From positions 16,049-22,074 of the forward strand of contig DALZ01000034.1 of assembly GCA_002496955.1 (NCBI GenBank): DNA of 6,026 bases. Reading direction: 5' to 3'. The notes beneath the pieces are model-generated. The model was not told the origin of the DNA and did not search any database. It worked only from the letters and a program-made list of their open reading frames with translations. Positions 1 through 5,808 of this stretch are shown here, in pieces. The translations under genes were made by a program, and so were the position numbers. Every line of letters begins with the position of its first letter. The first letter of the stretch is position 1. This stretch comes from Euryarchaeota archaeon UBA128. GTDB taxonomy: Archaea > Thermoplasmatota > Poseidoniia > Poseidoniales > Poseidoniaceae.

Positions 1-1520
1 GCCTTGACCGGAAATTTACCAATATTTTTCCACATTGTAGGATTTGTCCGTTTGTTATACCGTAGCATCCAAGCTATTGTCGGGACTAAAATAATGCTAA
101 ATACGAGGGTAGAAGCAATCCCGAGTACTAAAGTAATACCAACAGACCTTATTGGCGCTACGGTGACAATCTGTGGCGCTATGAGAACAGAAAATCCGAT
201 TACAGTAGTTATTGCTGAAAGTAAAACTGCCACTCCTGTTGAACTGGCCATTTCCATAACGCACTTTTTGTAGAAATCCATGTCCCATAAATCCGGCACC
301 TTCAGTTCTTTTTCGCCGCGTTTCTTTCGGCGAATATTATCATCTTGCATTCTTTGCAATTCCTTACGTCTAACTTCCTCGATGCGATTTACCATATGCA
401 GTGCATAATCTACCCCTAAACCAATCAAGATCGGAAAGGTAGCAACAATCATTGGGGTTAGCGTGATGTCCAACAGCACCGATGAGCCAAAGGTAAATGC
501 CAGAGCCATTACGATAGGTGTGCCAGTAATTGCCACCACTTTGAGCGACCTATGGAGAGTCGTAATTATTATGATAGTAAACAATATTGACCACGGTAAT
601 ATCATCAATAAATCTTCATAGATAGCGTCAGATATATCCTCAAGAACTTTGGTTAAGCCAGTTACCGTCATAACTTCGATTTCAGAGTTTGGACGATTGT
701 CAACAACTCTCTCAAAATGGGCTAGAAGTTCCTCGAAATTATCAAAATCATCGATTTTTTCGAAATTCTGATTCATGCCTACCACTATTGCCGTTGTATC
801 CCAAATACCGTCACCATTGGTGTCTTTTATCAATGGTTCAAAACTGCCATTAGACTGTTCGATGATGGCATCCACCCGCTCTTGTTCAGGTATAACATAA
901 TCACCACCACCAGGCAATAAATCACAGTCGATGTCGATAATTGGGATTCTAGTGTCAACACCGTGTTCACACAGAGAATTGTTAAATCGTCCATCAGCAG
1001 AGTTGATTTCTTTGATTACTTGAGCGGGAGATAGAATCCATAACACACCATCATTTTCGCCGTTGTCGTTCTTGTCATAATCAATTCCTCTGCTGATTGA
1101 ATCACCGTTGACATTGTTAGCGTCCCCTTCAACCCAACTTATTACATCAAGTATTTCCTTGTCAGTTATATTTGCATCACTTGACATGTCAAAGGCATTG
1201 TTAGTTCTGATATAGATGACTGTGATATCGGTTGACCATTCTTCCCTCACCTCCAGTAGGAGTTCTGTTGATGGCGCTCCATCTGGGAGAAATATTTCAA
1301 CATCATCATCTATCTGTGATTGAAAGTCCATGCCCTGTTGAGCAAAGAATGCGGCGATGATTATCAGCAATATTACAACAGTGGCAGGGGAAGTCAAAAC
1401 ATTTCCATACATGTTGTCTAGTGATTGTTTTGTTTTATCAGCAGTAATTTTCTTTAATGACAGATATTTTTGTTTTGCAGAATTGAGCGCTCCCTGACTA
1501 CCTGCGGGCTGCTCGCTCAT
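1..1520 (-). CDS. RND/MMPL-superfamily membrane transporter, N-terminal half (partial)
   Basis: This gene is read from an ATG at 1520 and stays open for 506 codons to the left window edge, so its 3' end is missing. The layout is that of an HAE3/MMPL-type RND protein: a cytoplasmic N-terminus, one membrane helix (about residues 46-60), a large external domain (about 61-305), then five helices (about 306-322, 327-346, 353-374, 426-446, 456-486) with a charged loop at 378-410. Residues 367-372 (GLGVDY) match the conserved GxxxDY motif in helix 4, whose acidic residue couples to protons in this superfamily. Such proteins usually have two repeats, so about half is seen. The external domain carries two Asp/Asn/Gly loops (147-158 and 233-241) resembling calcium sites, and a cysteine pair, C184 and C199. 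The substrate cannot be told; relatives move lipids or hydrophobic compounds. The start has no Shine-Dalgarno and lies 70 bases after the glycosyltransferase stop. Confidence 0.9.
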   Translation of the reverse strand, partial: MSEQPAGSQGALNSAKQKYLSLKKITADKTKQSLDNMYGNVLTSPATVVILLIIIAAFFAQQGMDFQSQIDDDVEIFLPDGAPSTELLLEVREEWSTDITVIYIRTNNAFDMSSDANITDKEILDVISWVEGDANNVNGDSISRGIDYDKNDNGENDGVLWILSPAQVIKEINSADGRFNNSLCEHGVDTRIPIIDIDCDLLPGGGDYVIPEQERVDAIIEQSNGSFEPLIKDTNGDGIWDTTAIVVGMNQNFEKIDDFDNFEELLAHFERVVDNRPNSEIEVMTVTGLTKVLEDISDAIYEDLLMILPWSILFTIIIITTLHRSLKVVAITGTPIVMALAFTFGSSVLLDITLTPMIVATFPILIGLGVDYALHMVNRIEEVRRKELQRMQDDNIRRKKRGEKELKVPDLWDMDFYKKCVMEMASSTGVAVLLSAITTVIGFSVLIAPQIVTVAPIRSVGITLVLGIASTLVFSIILVPTIAWMLRYNKRTNPTMWKNIGKFPVK

Positions 1521-1590
1521 GGTTAATGCATCTGTGAGAGGGATTTGAACAATACTGTCACAAGATTAACCAGATGAGAATTTATTGACT
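1521..1590. other. Gap between glycosyltransferase and transporter
   Basis: These 70 bases hold no convincing promoter. The minus strand has a weak GTATTGTT about 26-36 bases before the ATG at 1520, and no Shine-Dalgarno. The transporter may be co-transcribed with the glycosyltransferase or have a weak leaderless promoter. Confidence 0.3.
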
Positions 1591-2532
1591 TTAATCTAGA
1601 CCAAATTCTCTCACAATTAAATGTTTCAAGAATCCTCTGGCGGATTGGAGAACTAGCCCGGTTGCCATTAGTGATAGACCAAGTACTCCAATCCAAACTG
1701 CTGATAAGCCGGTACCAATATAATTATCAATCTGACCAGTGACATTTTGTGCTAAATTGAGCCCCATCGCTGCTCCAGCGGCGAATAGGCCTAGACCGGG
1801 TAAGCCCAGAACAAGCAACGGCTTCTTGTGTGATAATGAAATCAAGGCCCATGATAGGACTGTAAAGCCGTGAGAAACGGCAGTAAAGTTTGATCCTTTC
1901 GGAACATCATATCTAACAAGGGTAGGAACTTCAGTGATTTTCAACTTTTTATCGTGAGCATCCTCGAGCATTTCTAGGGATAACTCCATTCCCTCTCGAT
2001 CGAATCTCAACATATCTAGCGCCCGTTTTGAGAATGCTCTAAATCCTGATTGCGTGTCTTTTATTGATGTGTCTCTAGATAAATTACTGGCTGCAGTTAT
2101 TACTTTAATGCCTAACCTTCGGTAAGCAGGCATGTCGGTGCCGCCGCCTCCTTCGATAAATCTCGACCCAATAACAAAATCTTTGTTTTCCTCAAGGATT
2201 GGTTTCAACAATTTTGGGATATCACTAGCATCATGTTGACCATCGCTATCGAGAACTACTAAGGCGTCCGCCTGTAATTGCTTGGCTTTCAAGAATAGTG
2301 ATTTGAGTGCTCCACCATAGCCTCTATTCACTCTGTGTCGAACTACTATCGCCCCGCAGGACTCTGCAATGCGGGCGCTTGAATCTGATGACCCGTCATC
2401 GACACAAACAATCAAGTCAGCATATTTCTGTGCCATTGTGACTACAGTACCAATAGTCTCCTCTTCGTTATACATCGGCATGCCAGCGATAATTAACGGC
2501 TTATCGCCTCGGTGTGAACACCCATCTTTCAC
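1591..2532 (-). CDS. Family 2 glycosyltransferase, DPM1-like (polyprenyl-phosphate sugar synthase type)
   Basis: This is a GT-A fold glycosyltransferase that probably moves a sugar from a nucleotide donor to a polyprenyl (dolichyl) phosphate on the cytoplasmic face. With the GTG start at 2532 it has 313 residues. Motifs in order: PMYNEEE (19-25) in the first nucleotide-binding loop, VDDGSSD (44-50), the metal-binding DSD within LDSDGQH (94-100), GSRF (122-125) and QSGFRAF (161-167). Two helices (about 239-261 and 275-297) anchor the C-terminus, as in many archaeal DPM1-like enzymes. The frame is open further to a TTG at 2679 (362 residues). I prefer the GTG because it sits about 25 bases after a TATA-like box, the extra 49 residues do not look like this family, and they would cover a 19-bp palindrome. 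The ATG at 2481 would cut away the first beta strand. The exact sugar is unknown. Surface glycan or N-glycan assembly is likely. Confidence 0.88.
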   Translation of the reverse strand: MKDGCSHRGDKPLIIAGMPMYNEEETIGTVVTMAQKYADLIVCVDDGSSDSSARIAESCGAIVVRHRVNRGYGGALKSLFLKAKQLQADALVVLDSDGQHDASDIPKLLKPILEENKDFVIGSRFIEGGGGTDMPAYRRLGIKVITAASNLSRDTSIKDTQSGFRAFSKRALDMLRFDREGMELSLEMLEDAHDKKLKITEVPTLVRYDVPKGSNFTAVSHGFTVLSWALISLSHKKPLLVLGLPGLGLFAAGAAMGLNLAQNVTGQIDNYIGTGLSAVWIGVLGLSLMATGLVLQSARGFLKHLIVREFGLD

Positions 2533-2553
2533 GCTTGACCGTATATCTGTGAG

Positions 2554-2559
2554 TATATA
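2554..2559 (-). promoter_or_regulatory. TATA-like box of the glycosyltransferase
   Basis: On the minus strand the sequence reads CTATATACTC, with the TATATA core centred about 25 bases before the GTG at 2532. Archaeal TATA boxes usually lie about 26 bases before the transcription start, so the transcript would begin at or next to the start codon (leaderless). No Shine-Dalgarno is seen before the GTG, which fits. This is a visual match with no measured start site. Confidence 0.5.
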
Positions 2560-2647
2560 GCGGTATTGATTATACGGTGTGTGACAATAAAATATCGTGA
2601 CTAATCCGAAGATTATTAACGACATTAAGCAATTCTGCTGGGGTAAT

Positions 2648-2666
2648 GATTCAACATTGTTGAATC
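2648..2666. repeat. 19-bp perfect inverted repeat in the gap upstream of the glycosyltransferase
   Basis: The sequence GATTCAACATTGTTGAATC has two 9-base arms around one central base. It lies about 30 bases past the stop of the 84-residue gene and about 90 bases before the TATA-like box of the glycosyltransferase. It could be an operator for a dimeric regulator. As RNA it would form a 7-bp stem with a 5-base loop. There is no T-run after it on the minus strand, so a terminator is less likely. Confidence 0.5.
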
Positions 2667-2694
2667 GTGACGCTGTCAATCATCTTTACAACAA

Positions 2695-2949
2695 CTAATC
2701 GATTATTTGACTTATTGTTGTTACTACTCGCTCTCCGTTTAATACCTTCATTAGGGCATTCAGGGAGATTACCAAGGGGACATACTCTTGGCCGTCGCTG
2801 GTTACATATGTCTCGCACTCAGCTATCGCATCGCTATTAATGGAGACCTTTATCGCTCCACCAGCGTTGCTCTTTCGTACATACCCAACCAGGTTTGCTT
2901 TGTTTTCATTGTCATCTACATTTTGCTTATTTTCAGTATTTTTTGCCAT
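2695..2949 (-). CDS. Small conserved-looking protein of unknown function (84 aa)
   Basis: I cannot assign a function. The first 18 residues are charged and Asn/Glu/Lys rich (MAKNTENKQNVDDNENKA) and are probably disordered. From residue 19 the pattern looks like a compact alpha/beta domain: a strand around LVGYVRKS, a turn at NAGGA (28-32), a second strand IKVSI, a helix around DAIAECETY, a strand EYVPLVISL, and a helix ALMKVLNGERVVTTISQIID. There is no signal peptide and no membrane helix, so it is presumably cytoplasmic. The single cysteine (C45) argues against a metal-finger role. The ATG at 2949 is preceded by GGAG with a 7-base spacer, a plausible ribosome binding site, and by an AT-rich stretch that could be a TATA box. 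It diverges from the epimerase operon, so the two share a promoter region of about 100 bases. Confidence 0.75.
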   Translation of the reverse strand: MAKNTENKQNVDDNENKANLVGYVRKSNAGGAIKVSINSDAIAECETYVTSDGQEYVPLVISLNALMKVLNGERVVTTISQIID

Positions 2950-2980
2950 TATTACACTCCACTGCTATTGCAGCAAAGGT

Positions 2981-2990
2981 AATTATTAAC
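2981..2990 (-). promoter_or_regulatory. Possible TATA box and short leader for the 84-residue gene
   Basis: The minus strand reads TTAATAATT centred about 35 bases before the ATG at 2949. A start about 26 bases on would give a leader of roughly 9-12 bases containing GGAG (2960-2957), a Shine-Dalgarno match. The AT-rich run is not distinctive in this genome, so the call is weak. Confidence 0.3.
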
Positions 2991-3028
2991 CTCTAAGTTT
3001 ATGAAACTACACTAATAGACCATTCGGC

Positions 3029-3034
3029 TTATAC
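3029..3034 (+). promoter_or_regulatory. TATA-like box of the epimerase operon
   Basis: CTTATACG is centred about 26 bases before the ATG at 3057, the archaeal TATA distance for transcription starting at the start codon. No Shine-Dalgarno precedes that ATG. The spacing supports 3057 over the in-frame ATG at 3042 as the start, because 3042 would fall upstream of the expected transcript start. Confidence 0.45.
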
Positions 3035-3056
3035 GCAGCCTATGATTGGTATTACT

Positions 3057-4001
3057 ATGCGAGCATTAGTAACCGGCGGAGCGGGCTTTATTGGTTCGCA
3101 CCTCGTGGATGAATTAGTAAATTCTGGGTTTAAGGTTACAGTAATAGACAACCTTTCGAGCGGAAACATTGAATTTATCAATCATCATTTGTCATCTGAT
3201 AGTATTCAGTTTATCGAAGGAGATTTGACTTCGCTTGATGATGTCAGGCAGGCTACTAAAAACATTGATTGTGTGTTCCATTTAGCTGCAAACCCCGACA
3301 TAAGGTTGGGAACAGAAATAACTGATACAGATCTCAAACAAGGCACAATAGCAACATACAATGTCTTGGAATCGATGAGATTGAACGGAGTAAAAAAAAT
3401 TGTCTTTGCCTCGTCCTCGGTAGTTTACGGTGAAGACGCTCCGCTGCCCACGCCAGAAAATTTTGGTCCGTGCTTGCCCATCTCGCTTTATGGTGCGAGT
3501 AAACTGGCATGTGAGGGGCTAATAACTAGTTGGGTTGGCACATTTGGTCTACAGGCGTGGATATTCCGGTTTGCTAATATTATTGGCGAACGTGGAACGC
3601 ACGGCGTAATATTTGACTTCATTCACAAATTAAAAGCTGACAATTCTAAATTAGAAGTACTCGGAAACGGTTTGCAAGAAAAATCATACATGGAAGTAAA
3701 AGATTGCGTTAAAGCAATTATAAGGCTGTTTAATAGCCAGACATCGTCGATAAATTTGTTTAATTTGGGCAGTCACGATACTTGTTCTGTGCGAAGGATT
3801 GCAGAGATAGTGATCGAGGAAACGGGTTTGCATGATGCGAATATTCACTACACTGGTGGTGAGCGCGGTTGGGCTGGTGATATCCCTAGAGCAATGCTCA
3901 GTATTGATAAAATGCTTTCAACAGGTTATGATGTGAATTACAATAGCGAAGGTGCGGTTAGGCATACGGCAAAGTGTTTGATAGACGAAATAGGAATGTG
4001 A
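3057..4001 (+). CDS. NAD-dependent nucleotide-sugar epimerase/dehydratase (extended SDR, GalE-like)
   Basis: This is a cytoplasmic extended short-chain dehydrogenase of 314 residues, close to the usual 310-330 for the family. It has the N-terminal Rossmann signature TGGAGFIG (6-13), an acidic D31 at the end of beta 2 that would bind the NAD ribose, GDL at 55-57, HLAA (75-78), the catalytic serine region SSS (119-121) and the YGASK motif with Y145 and K149. RFANIIGERG (171-180) and the C-terminal TGGERGWAGDIP (266-277) are typical of UDP-sugar 4-epimerases and relatives, so UDP-glucose or UDP-N-acetyl sugar epimerisation is likely; a dehydratase is less likely. I start at ATG 3057 because the protein then opens MRALVTGG, as in its family, and the TATA spacing fits. 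An ATG at 3042 would add five residues. It is the first gene of a plus-strand operon, 4 bases before the thioredoxin-like gene, and may supply sugar for the nearby glycosyltransferase. Confidence 0.9.
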   Translation: MRALVTGGAGFIGSHLVDELVNSGFKVTVIDNLSSGNIEFINHHLSSDSIQFIEGDLTSLDDVRQATKNIDCVFHLAANPDIRLGTEITDTDLKQGTIATYNVLESMRLNGVKKIVFASSSVVYGEDAPLPTPENFGPCLPISLYGASKLACEGLITSWVGTFGLQAWIFRFANIIGERGTHGVIFDFIHKLKADNSKLEVLGNGLQEKSYMEVKDCVKAIIRLFNSQTSSINLFNLGSHDTCSVRRIAEIVIEETGLHDANIHYTGGERGWAGDIPRAMLSIDKMLSTGYDVNYNSEGAVRHTAKCLIDEIGM

Positions 4002-4005
4002 AAAT

Positions 4006-4638
4006 ATGAACAAGATGTTGATTGAAGATGAAAACGCGGGGGCTGTCGGTAGTGCAGCTTTGTCAGTTGCCTCGTTATTTTTTATTGCGATAATGATAAT
4101 TGCCTTAACTGCTAATCCGGTGGCTATAGGTACTGATGTCGGTGAGCGAGCACCCGATGTCGAAGGTAAAGCATACAACGGCACATCTTGGGTAGAATTT
4201 GATTTTGAAAGCTATTTTGACCAGTCTTGGGAACCAGGCAACATTTCTGGACAATGGGTTGCGTTAGAGTTCATGGATACTGACTGCCCGTATTGTCAGC
4301 AGACTGCTGATGAGTATGGCCAATGGGCTAATACCTACAGTGCTAACAATCCAAACTGGAATGGTCCGCATGTGAATTTCTTAGTGTCCGCAACTGAGTT
4401 AGACATACAAGGTCATGACACAAGTAGGGCAGAAATCCAGGATTTCAGAGCGGAGTATAATCACAATTTCCCGTATGTCGATGATATCGATCAAGACAAC
4501 ATGGAAGAGTGGGGAATTCCAGGAACTCCAACCTACTTCTTGATTCAGCCAGACGGGATAATTGCTTGGGTCTCTGCCGACAGTAATGAAGACCTTGACC
4601 AAGCAATAATTAGGCTGACACCTCAGGAAGGTGCTTGA
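4006..4638 (+). CDS. Membrane-anchored thioredoxin-fold protein (TlpA/DsbA-like, CPYC active site)
   Basis: This protein of 210 residues has a short cytoplasmic N-terminus, one membrane helix (about 14-36) and an external thioredoxin-like domain. GERAPDVEG (46-54) resembles the entry motif of the TlpA/AhpC group. The active site is C94-P-Y-C97, preceded by Asp rather than the Trp of classical thioredoxin, and the cis-proline loop is GTP at 173-175 followed by a typical beta strand (TYFLIQPDG). These are its only two cysteines. An insertion between the active site and the cis-Pro (about 105-165) is rich in Asn, Asp and Tyr. The CPYC dipeptide is glutaredoxin-like, so whether it oxidises or reduces targets cannot be read from sequence. 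The following VKOR favours an oxidising role as the thiol partner that VKOR keeps oxidised. The gene starts 4 bases after the epimerase stop, with a weak AGGA upstream, so it is probably translationally coupled. Confidence 0.88.
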   Translation: MNKMLIEDENAGAVGSAALSVASLFFIAIMIIALTANPVAIGTDVGERAPDVEGKAYNGTSWVEFDFESYFDQSWEPGNISGQWVALEFMDTDCPYCQQTADEYGQWANTYSANNPNWNGPHVNFLVSATELDIQGHDTSRAEIQDFRAEYNHNFPYVDDIDQDNMEEWGIPGTPTYFLIQPDGIIAWVSADSNEDLDQAIIRLTPQEGA

Positions 4639-4642
4639 ATTG
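4625..4642 (+). promoter_or_regulatory. Shine-Dalgarno that favours the TTG start of VKOR
   Basis: AAGGTG (4628-4633) lies 6 bases before the TTG at 4640. The same motif occurs 5 bases before the TTG start of the next gene. A GTG at 4631 is in frame and would add three residues, but it lies inside the motif. The start overlaps nothing beyond the TlpA-like stop at 4636-4638. Confidence 0.5.
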
Positions 4643-5233
4643 TTGGATAATTTACTCGTTGCTGCTTATTTAGTTCCAACAATTATTGGTTTTATTTTAG
4701 TTTCACCAGCAGGAGAAGCCTTGACAGCAAGTTTGTCGGAGAGATTCAAGATTCTGTCTACTGAGCGTGGAAGAGTTACTGCTGGCCTACAAATCATTAC
4801 TTTTTTTGGGTTTGCCGTCTCTGCTCAAACATTTTGGATTTCCTCAAAAATAAGTGAGGGTGGTGACTTTTGCTCATCCTCAACCGTGTTCAATTGCGAT
4901 GACCTCATTGGTAACACTGACCTCAATGTCGATCCAATTTTTGGTTTGTCTTGGGGCATGATTGGGATGATTACTTTTGCGTTTTTGTTGTTTATGGTAT
5001 TGGTAATTAAGAACGAGCCTAACGGTGAATATACTGAACGTTTCATTAATTTAGGCTCAATAATTACCGGTGCAGGTATATTGGTAATTTTGCTGTTGGT
5101 CTCATATGAAATCCAGGAAAGTAAAATTTGCCTTTACTGCACAACGGCACACATAGCTAATATTGCGGCACTGGTTGGTTTTCTACGGCTGAGGAAATTA
5201 TATGATGATAAATCAGCATGGAAAGCAAAATGA
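4640..5233 (+). CDS. VKOR-family membrane oxidoreductase (quinone-linked disulfide formation)
   Basis: This 197-residue integral membrane protein has about five helices (roughly 4-24, 49-69, 100-124, 138-157, 165-185). It carries the four VKOR cysteines and no others: C78 and C86 in the external loop after helix 2, and the CLYC pair C164/C167 at the outer start of the last helix. The C78-C86 spacing of 8 equals that of human VKORC1 (C43-C51). In known VKORs the loop pair takes electrons from a thioredoxin-fold partner and the CXXC pair passes them to quinone. The adjacent upstream gene encodes such a partner. The conserved Ser/Thr six residues after the second loop cysteine (human S57) is Asn92 here, with Thr93 next to it. 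The extra helix before the four-helix core is also seen in some microbial forms. The start is uncertain between TTG 4640 (better Shine-Dalgarno) and GTG 4631. Confidence 0.9.
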   Translation: MLDNLLVAAYLVPTIIGFILVSPAGEALTASLSERFKILSTERGRVTAGLQIITFFGFAVSAQTFWISSKISEGGDFCSSSTVFNCDDLIGNTDLNVDPIFGLSWGMIGMITFAFLLFMVLVIKNEPNGEYTERFINLGSIITGAGILVILLLVSYEIQESKICLYCTTAHIANIAALVGFLRLRKLYDDKSAWKAK

Positions 5234-5240
5234 AATTGAA

Positions 5241-5256
5241 GTAAGGTGATTGATTG
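5241..5256 (+). promoter_or_regulatory. Shine-Dalgarno and TGAT repeats before the last operon gene
   Basis: TAAGGTGAT (5242-5250) is a strong match to the 16S anti-Shine-Dalgarno complement GGAGGTGAT. Three copies of TGAT (5247-5258) follow directly and run into the TTG start at 5254. A gain or loss of one copy would change the spacer or frame near the start, but nothing shows this happens. Confidence 0.5.
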
Positions 5257-5808
5257 ATTAGTGAGACCAAACTATGGGCCATAATTACAGTATTAGCCGC
5301 TGGCGCCCTAGTTGGCGTTGTCGGACAAGAACTTGGTGTTTTTTCTGGTTCAGAAAGTGACACGACCGAGAACACTCAAACACTCTTGAGCACTGCAGAT
5401 AACCCTGACCCATTAGCCAGTCAGTGTGTTACTCATGACATGCAGTTAGGCCGCCATGACCATTCAACTCTATCAATATTCATCAATGGTGAAGAGCGGC
5501 TAATCCCCGAAAACATGGGTATTAATACAGAAACCTGTAATGAACAAGGCGGTAATATGCACACGGTCCACACTCACGATGCATCGGGTAAATTACACAT
5601 AGAAACTGAAGCAGATGTAAATATATCACTCGGTGTATTCTTTGATATTTGGGGAGTTCACTTCAATGAAACTGGAATATTCGATTACCGAGTAAGCAAT
5701 ACTCATGAATTAGTGATGACTGTAGACGGCGTGACGACCGACGAGTTTGATGATTACTTACTTGTCGATGGCAAAGAGATTGTAATAATGTTCCAATCGA
5801 GAAACTAG
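5254..5808 (+). CDS. Membrane-anchored His-rich protein with THD motif, probably metal-binding
   Basis: This protein of 184 residues starts with a TTG supported by a good Shine-Dalgarno. An N-terminal helix (about 7-27) is a signal anchor, then a Ser/Thr/Asp/Glu-rich linker (31-50) leads to an external domain. That domain holds C58, H61, H68, H70, C95, and a cluster MHTVHTHDASGKLHIE with H103, H106, H108 and H115, followed by GVFFDIWGVHF (127-137) and a strand-rich tail. A similar pattern, with an HxH-type segment, strand, INGxxxxIPxNIGI, Cys, HTHDxxGxxHIE, then a LGxFFxxWG segment, occurs in a family of secreted proteins I recall from Thaumarchaeota and Chloroflexi that has no settled function. 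Histidine-rich cores suggest copper or another metal ligand. The two cysteines could form a disulfide made by the neighbouring Trx/VKOR pair. It could also be a client or a metal-delivery partner; neither is shown. Confidence 0.8.
   Translation: MISETKLWAIITVLAAGALVGVVGQELGVFSGSESDTTENTQTLLSTADNPDPLASQCVTHDMQLGRHDHSTLSIFINGEERLIPENMGINTETCNEQGGNMHTVHTHDASGKLHIETEADVNISLGVFFDIWGVHFNETGIFDYRVSNTHELVMTVDGVTTDEFDDYLLVDGKEIVIMFQSRN

Noticed and set aside
4..273. Plus-strand open frame at the left edge
   Set aside because: It is opposite the transporter, whose frame runs without a stop for 506 codons and carries the RND motif GLGVDY.
2533..2679. N-terminal extension of the glycosyltransferase from a TTG, including a hydrophobic stretch
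   Set aside because: The frame is open, but the added residues do not resemble the family, contain the palindrome and TATA-like box, and an open run of 49 codons is not rare by chance.
2961..2974. CTGCTATTGCAG small inverted repeat in the divergent promoter
   Set aside because: Arms of only four bases are expected by chance in a window of this size.
2788..2982. Plus-strand open frame with a membrane-like translation
   Set aside because: It lies antisense to the 84-residue gene, whose frame has a better start site and protein-like pattern; the hydrophobic look comes from the complementary strand.
4949..4951. Ser in GLSWG of VKOR as the conserved catalytic serine
   Set aside because: It is 18 residues after C86, whereas the conserved serine is 6 after; this Ser more likely aligns with the later G-x-P-x-S/A-x-x-G segment.
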